From Marsupella aquatica (taxonomy: Eukaryota > Marchantiophyta): 64,000 nt of DNA. The position numbers and the translations under genes are program-made. Under the pieces are notes generated by a model. The model did no database searches, was not told the DNA's origin, and worked only from the letters and a program-made list of their open reading frames with translations. The stretch is taken from contig OZ316897.1 in the NCBI GenBank assembly GCA_973895155.1, positions 16,430,001 through 16,494,000 on the forward strand, in the 5' to 3' direction. Below are positions 9,812-20,660 of this stretch, piece by piece; position 1 is the first letter of the stretch, and each line of letters starts with the position of its first letter.

Positions 9812-12437
9812 TTGAAAACGCTGGAGGTGACTTGTCGGAGATATGCAGCGGTGTTCGAGTTCTTGATCCAACTGGGCTTGGCCACCGGCTTGGCCTTCAT
9901 GGTATCGCAGTCTACAACAAAAGAAACGATTCATGGACAGCTTACATATGGTATGAAATTAATGCCGATCATTTATCAGAGGTTCTTTTTATCTGAATCT
10001 GAGCTTACGAAGTGCTGCTAACGTATACTCTCTTGGTCGTCCTTGTATCTCAAACTGGTTCATGCATGACCTTTACATTGAGCAGTATTTTCAGTTGTTT
10101 TGGGTAAGTGGTGAATTGCAGCTGGTGAACATTTTTACTAATTAACTCTAATAATCTTGCCCCTAAGTAGTGCATATATAGGTTGTTAAGGCCGGCCTAT
10201 ACTTTGGGCACGATGACTCAAACCATATGAATCCAAGAAACATGCACGTACTAGCTTGTAATCGAAATGGCCGGAATAAAGCATCGTGATGTTGAGATCA
10301 TGATTTTACTAAAGTATAGTCTAAATTAAAGTACTCAAATGTAATACTAAACCAGTGTAATGTTACTCATTCTGCAGGGATGGAACAAATTTTGTCAGAG
10401 GTGAGTACTTACCTGAAGAGCCCATCATCATGTTTCTATATGCATCATGCAATTAATTGTTTTTACTTCAATTCATTTCTTTAATAAAATAAGCTAGATG
10501 TCATGCAATTGTTTTTTGTACAATACATTTCCTCTAGAAGCTATTTAAGAAGAGATCCTGTATGTTTCAATTCAAAAACATAAAATTCTTCTGTTAGATT
10601 TAGGTCAAACTGTAACGTATGTCCTTGACACTTAAGACAGTGTTGTTGTTATACATTGCCAGATGATTCTGTGAACACACCTGAAATTACTGGAGCTGAT
10701 TTCTTGGAGATACGCAACGGTGTTTGTCTTCCTGATCCAACCAAACTTGGCCTTCGTGGTATCAACTTTTACAAGCCCATGGGTGGTTGGACAGCCCACA
10801 TATGGTATGATCGAAAATCCGGTCAATCACAAAAGGACGTAGATTTGTTTTGAAATTCAACATAGTGCTGCTGACATATTCTCTCTGGGTACTGAATCTT
10901 ACCTGTGGTCCATGTATAGATTATTAGCGGGGCCTGGGGACTGAGTGTGATATTCAACAGCATTTTCAAGAGTTTTTCGGTGACTGGTTAATTTAGCTTA
11001 TGACTAATTCTCACTCCTATACTATGTATGATCAGCTCCACAAATCTTCCTGCCCCGCCCTAGTGCATACGTTGTTTGAGCACGTTAATGTGGAAGGACG
11101 ACGTACCTACAAATAACATCCAAGATTGATCTATACAATCGGATCCATGCATTATAAGTATCAAATTAATGTCATACTAAATCAGTTTAATGTTACTCAT
11201 TCTGCAGGGACGGAAAGCAGTTTTACATAGGCGAGTACCTACCTTAAGAGTCGAGCGTGATTCAATTTCATGCAATTGATTTACTTTTAGTACTATTTAA
11301 TAAGAAGCTTTTACCTTCCAATATAGAAAACTTTAAGATTTGGGTCAAGTGTTTGCATGTCCTGAATACAGTCCTAAATTTTGCTTTGTTGATATATCCC
11401 AGGTTTATATGCATCTGCATCAGAGGCAGCCAAGTAAGGTCCAGTTTTTTCTTCTGGTGTTGAAGAATAGAAGTATACATTGAACTGAGACTCTGAAATA
11501 TTGAATAAGTAGCGTACTCACACTTTAATTATATGCACTATACCCATCACGGCTAATCCGGGGCCGGTCTAATCTCCAGTCCTTTGTTTGGGTGAAATGG
11601 TCTGCAGAGCCTATGATAAAGCAAGTCTCAAACATTTGGATGCTGCAGCTGCTCTGCCCAACTACAAAGGCATCTATGACTACAGTGGAGATATTATGGA
11701 GGTAGGTACTCTCGATATTTGTTTGAAATTAGTGATGTTCGGAGAAGGATCTTTCCATACAAATTTTTAAGAAGTACCGGCAGTATTAGTTATTGATATA
11801 TACTGTACATTTGAATCTATTGCAGATGGCTCCACTCACCAATGAAGAGTTCAGAGAACTTTTGAGAGAACGTGCCAGACTTTCCGAACATGTTCATGTA
11901 GAGGAAGGGGTGACTCGATGCCCTGAAGGCAGGTTTGAAGTACGAATCAAGCTCCAAGCTGATGACAGGTGAGACATCAAAATCATCTTCTATCTAGCTG
12001 TATTCTCAAAGGTTTCCTCTGCTACGTAGTTCACTATATATGTGTGACCACAATATAAGCAAATCCATAGCCAAAGAAGAAAACATCGGGAATTCCTGTT
12101 TTTGTTATCTAGTTGGACTGCAATTTTAGTAGTTTAATTGAATCGGTGTTCATGTTTTTCAGCTGGAAATTCTTGGGGAGGTTTGACGATCTCGAAGATG
12201 CAAAAAGGTTTCTTTCATTTCCGTACCAGTATGACTTAACTCCTTTGACCTAGATATCAGCTTCCTTTCTTTCAGTACCTAGATGTGTTGCATGCACAGT
12301 TATTTAATAAAAAGAAACGCCTGCAGGCCGGAAGGTAAGCTAATTAATATAGTGGTACTCTTTTGTGCAGATGGTACCAGATGGTATCAAGATGGTATCA
12401 GAGACAAGCAATTCAGCCTGAGCGGGAGCCAAGTTAG
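9812..12437 (+). CDS. Divergent AP2-like protein, paralogue of the minus-strand gene; 5' part not found
   Basis: Exons in frame: 9812-9950, 10378-10400, 10663-10804, 11208-11230, 11403-11433, 11608-11701, 11826-11968, 12163-12207, 12371-12437 (TAG). They encode about 234 residues. Domain 1 begins GIAVYNKRNDSWTAYIW plus DGTNFVRG. A duplicated half follows (GINFYKPMGGWTAHIW plus DGKQFYIG), then GLYASASEAAKAYDKASLKH. The linker is TNEEFRELLRERARLSEHVH; domain 2 is GVTRCPEGRFEVRIKLQAD, then SWKFLGRFDDLEDAKRW. Exon sizes 23, 23, 31, 94, 143 and 45 bp equal those of the minus-strand paralogue, so the pair arose by inverted duplication. The long basic N-terminal exon of the paralogue is not visible here. 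A stop precedes the ATG at 9802, so either the N-terminus lies in unrecognised exons after the TATA box at 7879 or the gene is truncated. A nuclear regulatory role is inferred. Confidence 0.7.
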
Positions 12438-13797
12438 CCTCAAAGAACACCACATGCACTCAGAGATTGAACCTACCAGTTGGCTCAGAGCCACCTATTT
12501 TGAGGACGGTAGTGAGCAGGATTATTTGAATTATTGACTCTCTATGAACCTGTTTATTTGAATTGAGTTACGTGATTGTAGCCTAGTGTGATTCGATTGC
12601 CTAAATCACAACATTTCGAATCATATCAGACAAGAAACTTAATGAAGGCTTTCTAGTCAGAGGTGGATTCAACTACTATTGAGATTGTTTTTACCTCTGA
12701 TTGGTCTTTGTTGAATACCAGAAAGTGCCGATGAAATTATGTTTCAAAGCCAGGGATTAAGTGACACGTACTATAAAGTAGATCGAGCATTACCCTGGAT
12801 ATTTTGGGACCCTCCATTTGAGAACTTTTTGAACCACTAGCACTATATCGATCTACTGAGTCAAATTAATATATTAGATGGAGCTTACATCTGCCTTAAC
12901 GTACTTGATTCGGTTCTTAACAGTTTAGGTGCCTTACATAGTCTTGTATCCCAAGGTGTTGGTTAGGAGTCGTGTATACCAAAGGTACTGGTTCGGAGGG
13001 ATCACTCCTAGCCAGTAGCATCAAGGTATGGTGTGTCTTCTTTCTACTACATCGGCTGTTTAGAGAGACAGCATAATTCCAACAGACAGTGTTGAAGGGA
13101 TACATTCTCCAAATAATTTTTCGAGAATCTCAGATCTTTCACTCCCTAAACCCTACAAGTGCTCCCTTATGACAATCTAAATTCTTCGATGAGTACACAC
13201 AACCTAATACATGAAAAGCTCGCCAAAGGTGAAATTCACAAACGGAAACGAGTCTGGAAAGCATTGACGCATTGGGACTTGGATACTCTGCACTACTGCA
13301 CTACGTCTCGAAATCTCCAGTTGCTTTTGCAGTAGCCACTTACAGCAGTTGACCACCAAGATACGTGGGTGGGCCGGGGGTACGTTGGGAATGCTCCTAT
13401 CTTGGTGCTCTTAGCTAGCTTCAAAAGATGCGAGTCTTGAGCATCGAGCAATCTAATAACCTTAATTACCTCTGGACAGCTAGCACTGTGGACTAAGGTA
13501 ACAGTCCTGTATTTGTTCCTGTGCTCGAATTAGACTAGCTTCTGTTGTACCTTCTCTTCCTCTCTTCCTCCCTTGCTCCCTGCCTCCTGTCCCTCGATCT
13601 CTGCCTTACTTGCTAAATTAATGGCATTGTGTCAGAATTCTTTGGCTTAGGTGGCTTTGCTGGGTCTCTTGCCTCCCTTCTGTGGCTTGGGGGCTGCTTG
13701 GTCAGTCTGGCTTGGCTCCAACTGTCACATGGGCTGGCGCTAAGAGAGAGAAGTTGACAGTGAGAGAGACTGACGAGAGTCCCTAGATAACTTGCTA
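12438..13797. other. Gene-free spacer
   Basis: No ORF here resembles a known protein. A duplicated CCAACTGTCACATG-like word (13719 and 13811) lies next to the element that starts at 13804. Confidence 0.5.
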
Positions 13798-13803
13798 GTG
13801 CAC

Positions 13804-14853
13804 TTGTCTCCAACTGTCACATGTGCTTGGAAAAATGGTCACATGCGCCGGTAGGAAATAAAATTTGTCCTACCTTATGTGGGACTTTTATCTAGCTTGA
13901 TGTTGGTGTTCTTAAATCATACTTACAAAAAAAGGACAATCCTAGAAGATTTGTATTCTCTTTTGGTAATAAGTGGGTTTTTGCCAATTCTCTTGAGTTC
14001 AGACGAGAAATTGTGAATTTACCTACACACTAAAACTGCCCATAACTCTTCAACCTGAGCATCAATTTGGGCTAAAACATTGAGTCAATCAATGAATTGT
14101 AAATTTGCCTAACAGTATACAGTAACAATACAAGTTTCTTGTTCCTCTTCGGTCCTTGGAATGATTTTTTAACTTTATAAATATGCCAGCGACAAAAAAC
14201 CCCACAGCAAGGGCAAACAAGCAGCCATAAGAGGCGCAGATGCGCCAGGCTTTAATCAGCATAAAAGAATTGTATCCCTTAGATAACCAAAGGCCATAAA
14301 AGAGACGCCATGACAATGATAAATGGGGGTAATGATAAATGACTGACATGGATGCTTGCACTCTATCTACAAAATGAAATTGCACAGAAAAGAAATCAAA
14401 GTCTGAACCCTAGTAAAAAAATTATAATCCACATATATTAATCTTTTCTCCCTAGAGTTTTTCTTACTTGTTAAATTCCTAGATTCAAAGTGGGGAATAT
14501 TCCCTATCATGTAAAGTGGGGTTGAGTGTGTTTAATTTACACACTTTGCGCTTTTCCCCACTTTAGTGTTAGCATGCTAGGGAAAAAGGCCCATAAGTGG
14601 GAGTTTTACCAACATGGGAGTGTGTCCATGCTGCCTTGTTTCAGGATTTGCTACATAACATACTGGGAAAATAATTCCCTGTAGCAACATGGGGGTTCCA
14701 CTTCAAATCAGGACTAGGAGAAGCTCTTATTTTCAAAAGTGGAAATTTGTGCAATTCTACCACTTTGCGCGTTCTCCTACTTCTTTGTTGAAATGATAAG
14801 AGAAACCTCAGCAAAATGGGAGAATGTCCCACATGGGAAGGGGATAGATCCTT
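13804..14853 (+). mobile_element. Non-autonomous DNA element, family T (long copy)
   Basis: The interval is flanked by GTGCAC at 13798-13803 and 14854-14859. Its two ends match, in order and orientation, the reverse complement of the element in the anthranilate synthase gene: AACTGTCAC near one end, then the 'next to TTGCCAATTCTCTTG' block, and the ACCACTTTGCGCGTTCTCCTAC and GGGGATAGATC blocks near the other. It has about 470 bp more internal sequence. No transposase is present. Target duplication appears to be 5-6 bp; superfamily unknown. Confidence 0.65.
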
Positions 14854-14859
14854 GTGCAC

Positions 14860-17838
14860 CAATCATCACATTGTTGCCCACCAACTCCTATTCTAGACCC
14901 TTTGCGAGCTACAGGGTGTCCAAAGGGTGCAAGTTTTGGTACCCTAAGTAGTAGACTAAGTAGCTCACTAAGTAAGTGTTCATGGTAGTGCTTTGTCTCC
15001 AACTAATAAATTGAGCTTATCAACCCTTTAAGTAAGTTAGAATGATAATAAAAGAATACAAGCAACCATCAATTTTCTTCATCCATCGGTTCCTAGTGTG
15101 GGCAGGTTGAACTGCCTTTTGAAACTTGTACACAAAGTTCAGGACTACATACATTGCAACCGGGATTGCAACCGTTAGATGAGATCTAATGGTGATTTAT
15201 GAGGACGTAGTAGGTAAGGTCCACAAGGAGAAATGGACGCACTCCTACTTGGGGAAAGGTCCTACATAGCAATCCCTTTTCCCTACTTTAACAACAAAGA
15301 AGTGGGGAAACACGCCCTATCCGGGGAAATGGAACAAACCCCACCACCCAAGGTTGGACTTTGCATGTATGTGGGAATCTTGATCTTTCACACAACCTCA
15401 AATTCCCCAACATAGAACTGGTAGACAAATGAAGTTTTCCCACCTTACACACCCTAGGATGGTGTTTTCATTTTCACAATGTTGTGCATGACTGTGGCAT
15501 TTCCAGTTTAACCAGGTAGGAAAATAGAGCGCACAACATGAGGATAGGATATCAGAAAACGCCCACCAAAGATCCATACTTCGTGGAATAGACGGATTAG
15601 TTGCAGTGGCGCTCTCCTTGTTGGGCATGATTGGACTCATCATTAAGTCCTCATATGATTGCTCGTCTTCGACTGGAGCTTGTGAGTCAAAATCCGCAAC
15701 AATCTGCCCTTGACACTTTGTTCTTATTCCTGGGCCCTTACCTTAGTAAAACTAAGGGTCGTGCGAACAACTCAAGGGTTTTTTAATCTGATTTTTAACT
15801 AATAATTATAATTTTTTATAATCTAACAACTCCTCTGGATTTGCTGTGCATGGTTATAATGAATGTACAGGTTTTAAAAAAGACAACCATAGTATTATGT
15901 CACAAGGGTGGTAAGTATTGGTGAGTCATGCATCATTACCGGATTGGTCCACATGTCCCACCATGAGTTCTTTAGGGTTACTTTTCCATATAAACATATG
16001 CCTTCATTTGTGCTTGGGGGCCTCAATCCAAGGGGTGTCCCATATCACGCGCAAATAAATACCCTAAACTTAAGTCAATAAAGTTTTTTTCAGGAATTGT
16101 TTAACCCTAACTTAATGGAATATTCCCCAAATATGATTTTAAAAAACCCTATGATTCTTATAATTCTTAAAATTGGATTAAAATAACCTTTATGTTCTTC
16201 ACCAAAAATGTAAAAGTATTTCACTAAATCCAATTAAAAAACCATACTTATTCACGCTTCATGGGTTGGAAGAAAAGAAGTGAGGACCCCGGGAATTTGT
16301 GCCTATAGTAAGGGAATTTGGGGAAATATTTTGGACAGTTGGGATTTGGGTTCAGGTAAATAAATTCTCAAATTGGCTTCTTATCTTACTATAGAGAATG
16401 TGTTTAAGTTTAATACCTGGTTTTGACTGTCATCCAGTGTTCAGTTTGCTTTCTATGCAAATTAACCCATGAGTCTCCCTAAAGTGTTGATGAGTATGCA
16501 GTTTTTTGTTATTTAGGATGAAAGTTGTTTTGACTGGTTATGGTGCTTTGTAGAGGTTCAACTAAGAAGTGTATGGCCTTGTAGGCCCCAAAGAAGGATG
16601 AGGTCAAGTGACCAACAAAAGCATTCAAGGCATGTTGTCTTTGATGGGGATTCTAAAATGTCACAAGCAATCTAGAGAGAGTGCCTCAAGCCAAACAGGA
16701 GGCCAAAGTCACTTAAGTATCATGTACCTTGGTGAAGATTTATCAGTTCTAGTGAAGAGAAATAATTGGTTTAGATCATGTAGTATGTTTTTGAATGCTT
16801 TAGACTCAAAGGATATTTGTCCTGTGAAAGATAATGTGTTCAATAAACTGAGGGGCTAAGTGCAATGTGTCTTGGGTTACAGTTTCCATAGATGATATTG
16901 TAGAATGTTTCCAACTTTAATCTGGACACTTGCATGAGTTTGTTTGACTCTTATATGTCTTGACTCCTACCTTCTTGCAAGGAAGTGTGTACGAAAAAGT
17001 TATGTTATTCTTGATTTTGCTTCTAATAATGTGAAATATAATGTGCATTCCAATCTTTTCAACTAAGATTCTCTTTAACAATATTTTTTTTTATAACACT
17101 TGAAGGGCATGTGGTATCTTTGTGGTGATGATTATAATATCCCAAAGGGCTTTCTTAATGTCCCAAAATAATTTATTAATATTAATAAGAGTTTTTTAAA
17201 AAGGCAAAAAATAGTATTGAAAGGTTTTGGAGTGGGGGCCGTTCACAGGTGGGTTGCATCAATATTAGGGTTAATATACACAGAGTGAGGGCCCAGGGAA
17301 AGTGTCTTGATTGATCTTGGCCATCTCATTGATACTTGGACAAAGAAATTAACCTCACTAAACCCTAAACCCTGCCACTGAGAGCTCCAAAAGTTCAGCC
17401 CAATAAGTAAATTTCTAGGGGGAAAGTCTTGAAATTTTACACCTACTCTATGATCTTACCTTTCTACCCCCCATTGTAGAACCTGAGATACTTACATACA
17501 GTCATTGGAATACTTCTGTTTTTGCTGTACCACATTTACCCAAGTACCCATTTATTACTAAGACATGTCATCCTACTTATACTAAGCGTAAGTCCTACTT
17601 ATACTAAGCTAGTCATATATACAATGTCGGGTATTTACCATTATTATTTCACCATGCAAATCCAGGCATCACATAGCTTCACACTTAATTCTAAAGCGTC
17701 ATTGCAAACCACTTGAACATCCTCACATGTGCATCATGTAGTATCTCTTTAGACAATCATAAGTGTACTTGAACAAGGTGAATCTCACTAATGATGTTGG
17801 CTAACTGTGCCCAACCCATATGTGAACATCATATATCT
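14860..17838. other. Gene-free stretch of degenerate repeats
   Basis: No gene found. About 15700-16440 is a copy of a repeat also found at about 55900-56280 and 56860-56960; shared blocks include GGTTATAATGAATGTACAGG and ATTGGTCCAC.TGTC. Part of it is also the left arm of an inverted repeat (16030-16305). The rest is AT-rich and unassigned. Confidence 0.55.
16030..16305 (+). repeat. Left arm of a diverged inverted repeat (partner 18355-18625)
   Basis: The reverse complement of 18355-18625 aligns along its length, for example AACTTAATGGAATATTCC and a GTGAGGACCC-like block. The homology runs past the AT-rich insert into integrase-derived sequence, so both arms come from the same Ty3 element with the same internal insertion. 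Confidence 0.65.
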
Positions 17839-19180
17839 GGTGGAAAGCAAGATTGAGGGGTACCAAAGGAGGTAATCAAGACTAAGGACAATCACTTTTG
17901 AAGGATTTAAGGAAAGGACAAAAATATCATTAAAATATGGTTGAATACCCTCCCCAAAAGGTTGGACACACTTCCACAAGGTTGGGGGCACTTCCAACAA
18001 TGTTGTGCACACTTCCAAACACTTGGCAAGCAAGATCTAACCTTTAAATTTTGTCCAAGCAATCCTAACCATTCCATGTCACATTTTGGTCATTATTAAA
18101 TATTCTTGGAATAAGTACAAGGAGTATATCCTTTTAGTGGAGAATATGGCATACTTTTCAATACCCCTCAAGCTTGCTTTTGACCATCTCCACCTTGAAT
18201 GGTCCAAGCCAGCAAGCACTAAGTTTTCCTAGAACCTTAACATACCTACTGTTGTTGAGTAGCATTAAATCACCTATCTTAATGCTTACCAGGTTTAAAT
18301 GCTTGTCATATTGCACTTTCATTATTGCTTGTGGAGATGCAAGTTGTTTCCCCAGGGTCCTCATTTCTTTTCATCCAACCCATCACACACAAATAAGTAT
18401 AGATTTTTTTATTGCATTTAGTGAAAGACTTTTAAATTTTTGTTGAAAAATATTAGGGTTGTTTTAATCTAGTTTTGAGAATTACAAGAATCAAAGGTTT
18501 TAAAACCAAATTTAAGAATACTCTAGGAATATTCCATTAAGTTAAGGATAACAAAATTAAAAAAAACTTTATTGACTGAAGTTTTAGGGTGTTTATTCCC
18601 CCCAAACTTTGCGTGTGATATGAGAAACCCCTTAGTTGGATTAAACCTCTTGGAGTGAGGCCCCTGAGGTTGTTTCACAGCAATCAACCTTGCTTCCTCC
18701 AATATATGCTTCCAATTTAAACACACACTTCTCTGCACTTCCTTTGTCCAATAGTTGGGTATCAATAGTAGCCCAATATGTAGGTACTTCCAACTCAATG
18801 GTACCAAGGCATCCTGACCAAACATCAGAAAGTAAGGTGCTCTACCTGTAATCAGTTTGTGTGCTAAATTATAAGCAAAAACCGTAGATAACAACTTGGC
18901 ATCCCAATCTGTTTTGTTCATTTGTTTTGTTTAGTGCATTAGTCTTTTTTAGTCGGAATCTTCCCAATAATTCTGTTTGCTCTTTTGGTACGTCAATCCA
19001 TTAACCTTTGGATGATATGGAGTGGTAGGTCGATGGCGCACTAAGTACCTTTCATTCAGTCGGCCTATGATATGGTTTAGGAAATGGGTTCTTCTGTCTC
19101 TTACTAATTCCAGAGGTGCCCCATATCTTGTAAAAATTGAGAGTGTAAACATCATCAGGGCCAGGGCCATGGTAAACACA
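17790..19180 (-). pseudogene. Ty3/gypsy retrotransposon integrase relic
   Basis: On the minus strand, 19179-18949 reads FTRYGAPLELVRDRRTHFLN and RHRPTTPYHPKVNGL, the typical Ty3 integrase core (second Asp region and TTPYHPxxNG). 18921-18620 reads FAYNLAHKLITGRAPYFLMF and AVKQPQGPHSKRFNPTKG. 18364-18187 reads KIGDLMLL...GPFKVEM, the region after integrase. It is interrupted by frameshifts, by an AT-rich insert at about 18400-18625 and by the MITE at 17839-18185. It is non-functional, and no long terminal repeats or reverse transcriptase were recognised nearby. Confidence 0.85.
17839..18185. mobile_element. MITE with about 30-bp inverted ends and a 4-bp target duplication (copy 1)
   Basis: ATCT at 17835-17838 and 18186-18189 flanks the interval. 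The ends start GGTGGAAAGCAAG and, on the other strand, GGTCAAAAGCAAGCTTGAGG; both continue TTGAGGGGTA. The inside repeats AGGTTGG.CACACTTCCA words. A second copy lies at 55365-55753. It is inserted in a Ty3 integrase relic. Confidence 0.75.
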
Positions 19181-19993
19181 GGTGCCTGGCAATGATGGCT
19201 TGTAGCTAGCTAGTTGCACCATTGCCATCACCTGCGCTACCATTGCCATGGCCTGCAACTGTGTAGATAGTAACTAAAAACTGCTACAACTACTAGTTTG
19301 TCTTATTAAAATTCTGGATATACCTTGCTATTGATAATTACTTACTATTATTGATTTATGGTTGCTATTATTGATGGTTACTGGACTAGGCATCTTCATT
19401 GTTTGGCTGGTTCATCTGCAGCGGCTGCGGCTGGTACTCTAGGTTTGCTAATGACCATATTGCCTGAACCAATTTGTGTATGAGCTCCAGCTCTTCTGTC
19501 TCCTTCTTCGACAAGGCTCGATTACAATTGATGATTGCCACAAGTTTAAACCAGCAAACAAGGGTTTGAATTGAATCAAGTGTGGTGAAACTCATTCCCT
19601 CAGTGCAAGCTGCTACCATATCTTTGAGTTATTTTCTTGCTTGACGCATACATAAAAGTCTGTATTTGGCTACATGGCAGGATTATACCAGTGTTTTTTA
19701 ATTGCACCACGTCCATCAGGCAAGAGTGAAGAATATCCAAAAAGACTCCGACAGACTGGCCACTACAAGGAACGAAACCCTAATTTCCTGGAAACTCATT
19801 GGCTGATTGAAGTGGGCTACCAGTTGTCTTCAAAGACTTTTTGCGTGACAGCAACGTCTTGGGCTACGTGGCAGCATACCACTGGCTTGTAGCTAGTTGC
19901 ACCATTTTCACTAGGGGAGAAGAGTGGAAAATAAGGCAGGTTTGGCATTTGGTCGAACCACTGAATCCTGAATGAAGCCTGTTACTTGAAGGG

Positions 19994-20001
19994 TATTTAA
20001 G
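19994..20001 (+). promoter_or_regulatory. TATA-like box upstream of anthranilate synthase
   Basis: TATTTAAG in GAAGGGTATTTAAGAGCC, about 660 bp before the candidate start codon. The same TATTTAAG word precedes all three H2B genes here. A transcription start near 20025 is inference. Confidence 0.35.
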
Positions 20002-20044
20002 AGCCATCCTTGAAGGGATTTTGAGAAGATCGTTTACCTTTCAG

Positions 20045-20510
20045 GCAGATTGCGGTCAAAGGGCGAGTGCAGGTGTTGTCGCTTTCAGGTTTGAGGCATC
20101 TACGAAGGGTAGTTCCACTGGCTTAGTGCGGTCATGCATCATTGCATACTTCTGTTTCTGTTGAATCTCATGCTCTGAAAGGACTACTGCGCAGCAGTTT
20201 TTCCCTTCTAGGGCTTGAAAGCCTTCACATTTCAGACAGATTGCGTCGTGAAAGGTCAGAAGACCAGGGCGGGTGAAGTGTGAGTGCGTTTCAGCACATT
20301 TTGTAGCTGTTAGGTATATATGAGCCTCTACGAAGAGTAGTTCCTCTGGTTTAGTAGGCACAGTTTGTAGCTAGCTGTCAGGTATGAGCCATCTACAAAG
20401 AGTCGTTCCTCTGGTTTAGTATGGTCACACACAATTGCAGACTTCTGCTTCTATTGGATCTCATTCCCTTAATAAGGACTGCACTCCAGTTTTCCATCTA
20501 GTGCTTTGAA
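20045..20510. repeat. Direct repeat, about 285-bp period, upstream of anthranilate synthase
   Basis: Text at about 20090-20225 recurs at about 20380-20510: a CATCTAC.AAG.GT.GTTCC block, CTGG.TTAGT, and AC.TCTG.TTCT.TTG.ATCTCAT. A third partial copy lies near 20325-20355. The repeats are non-coding and lie in the putative leader or promoter of the gene. Confidence 0.6.
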
Positions 20511-20660
20511 GATATTGTGTTTTTAGCTGGTGGAATTGAACTCTCTTTCTTTGTATTGTCTGTACCTCATGGTGAGCGGCTTGTAGCTAGCTAGGCTGTT
20601 GTTTGACCATTTAAAACTTACTCTAATTTTCTTGACTCATTTTCTCAGATCGGGTACAGA

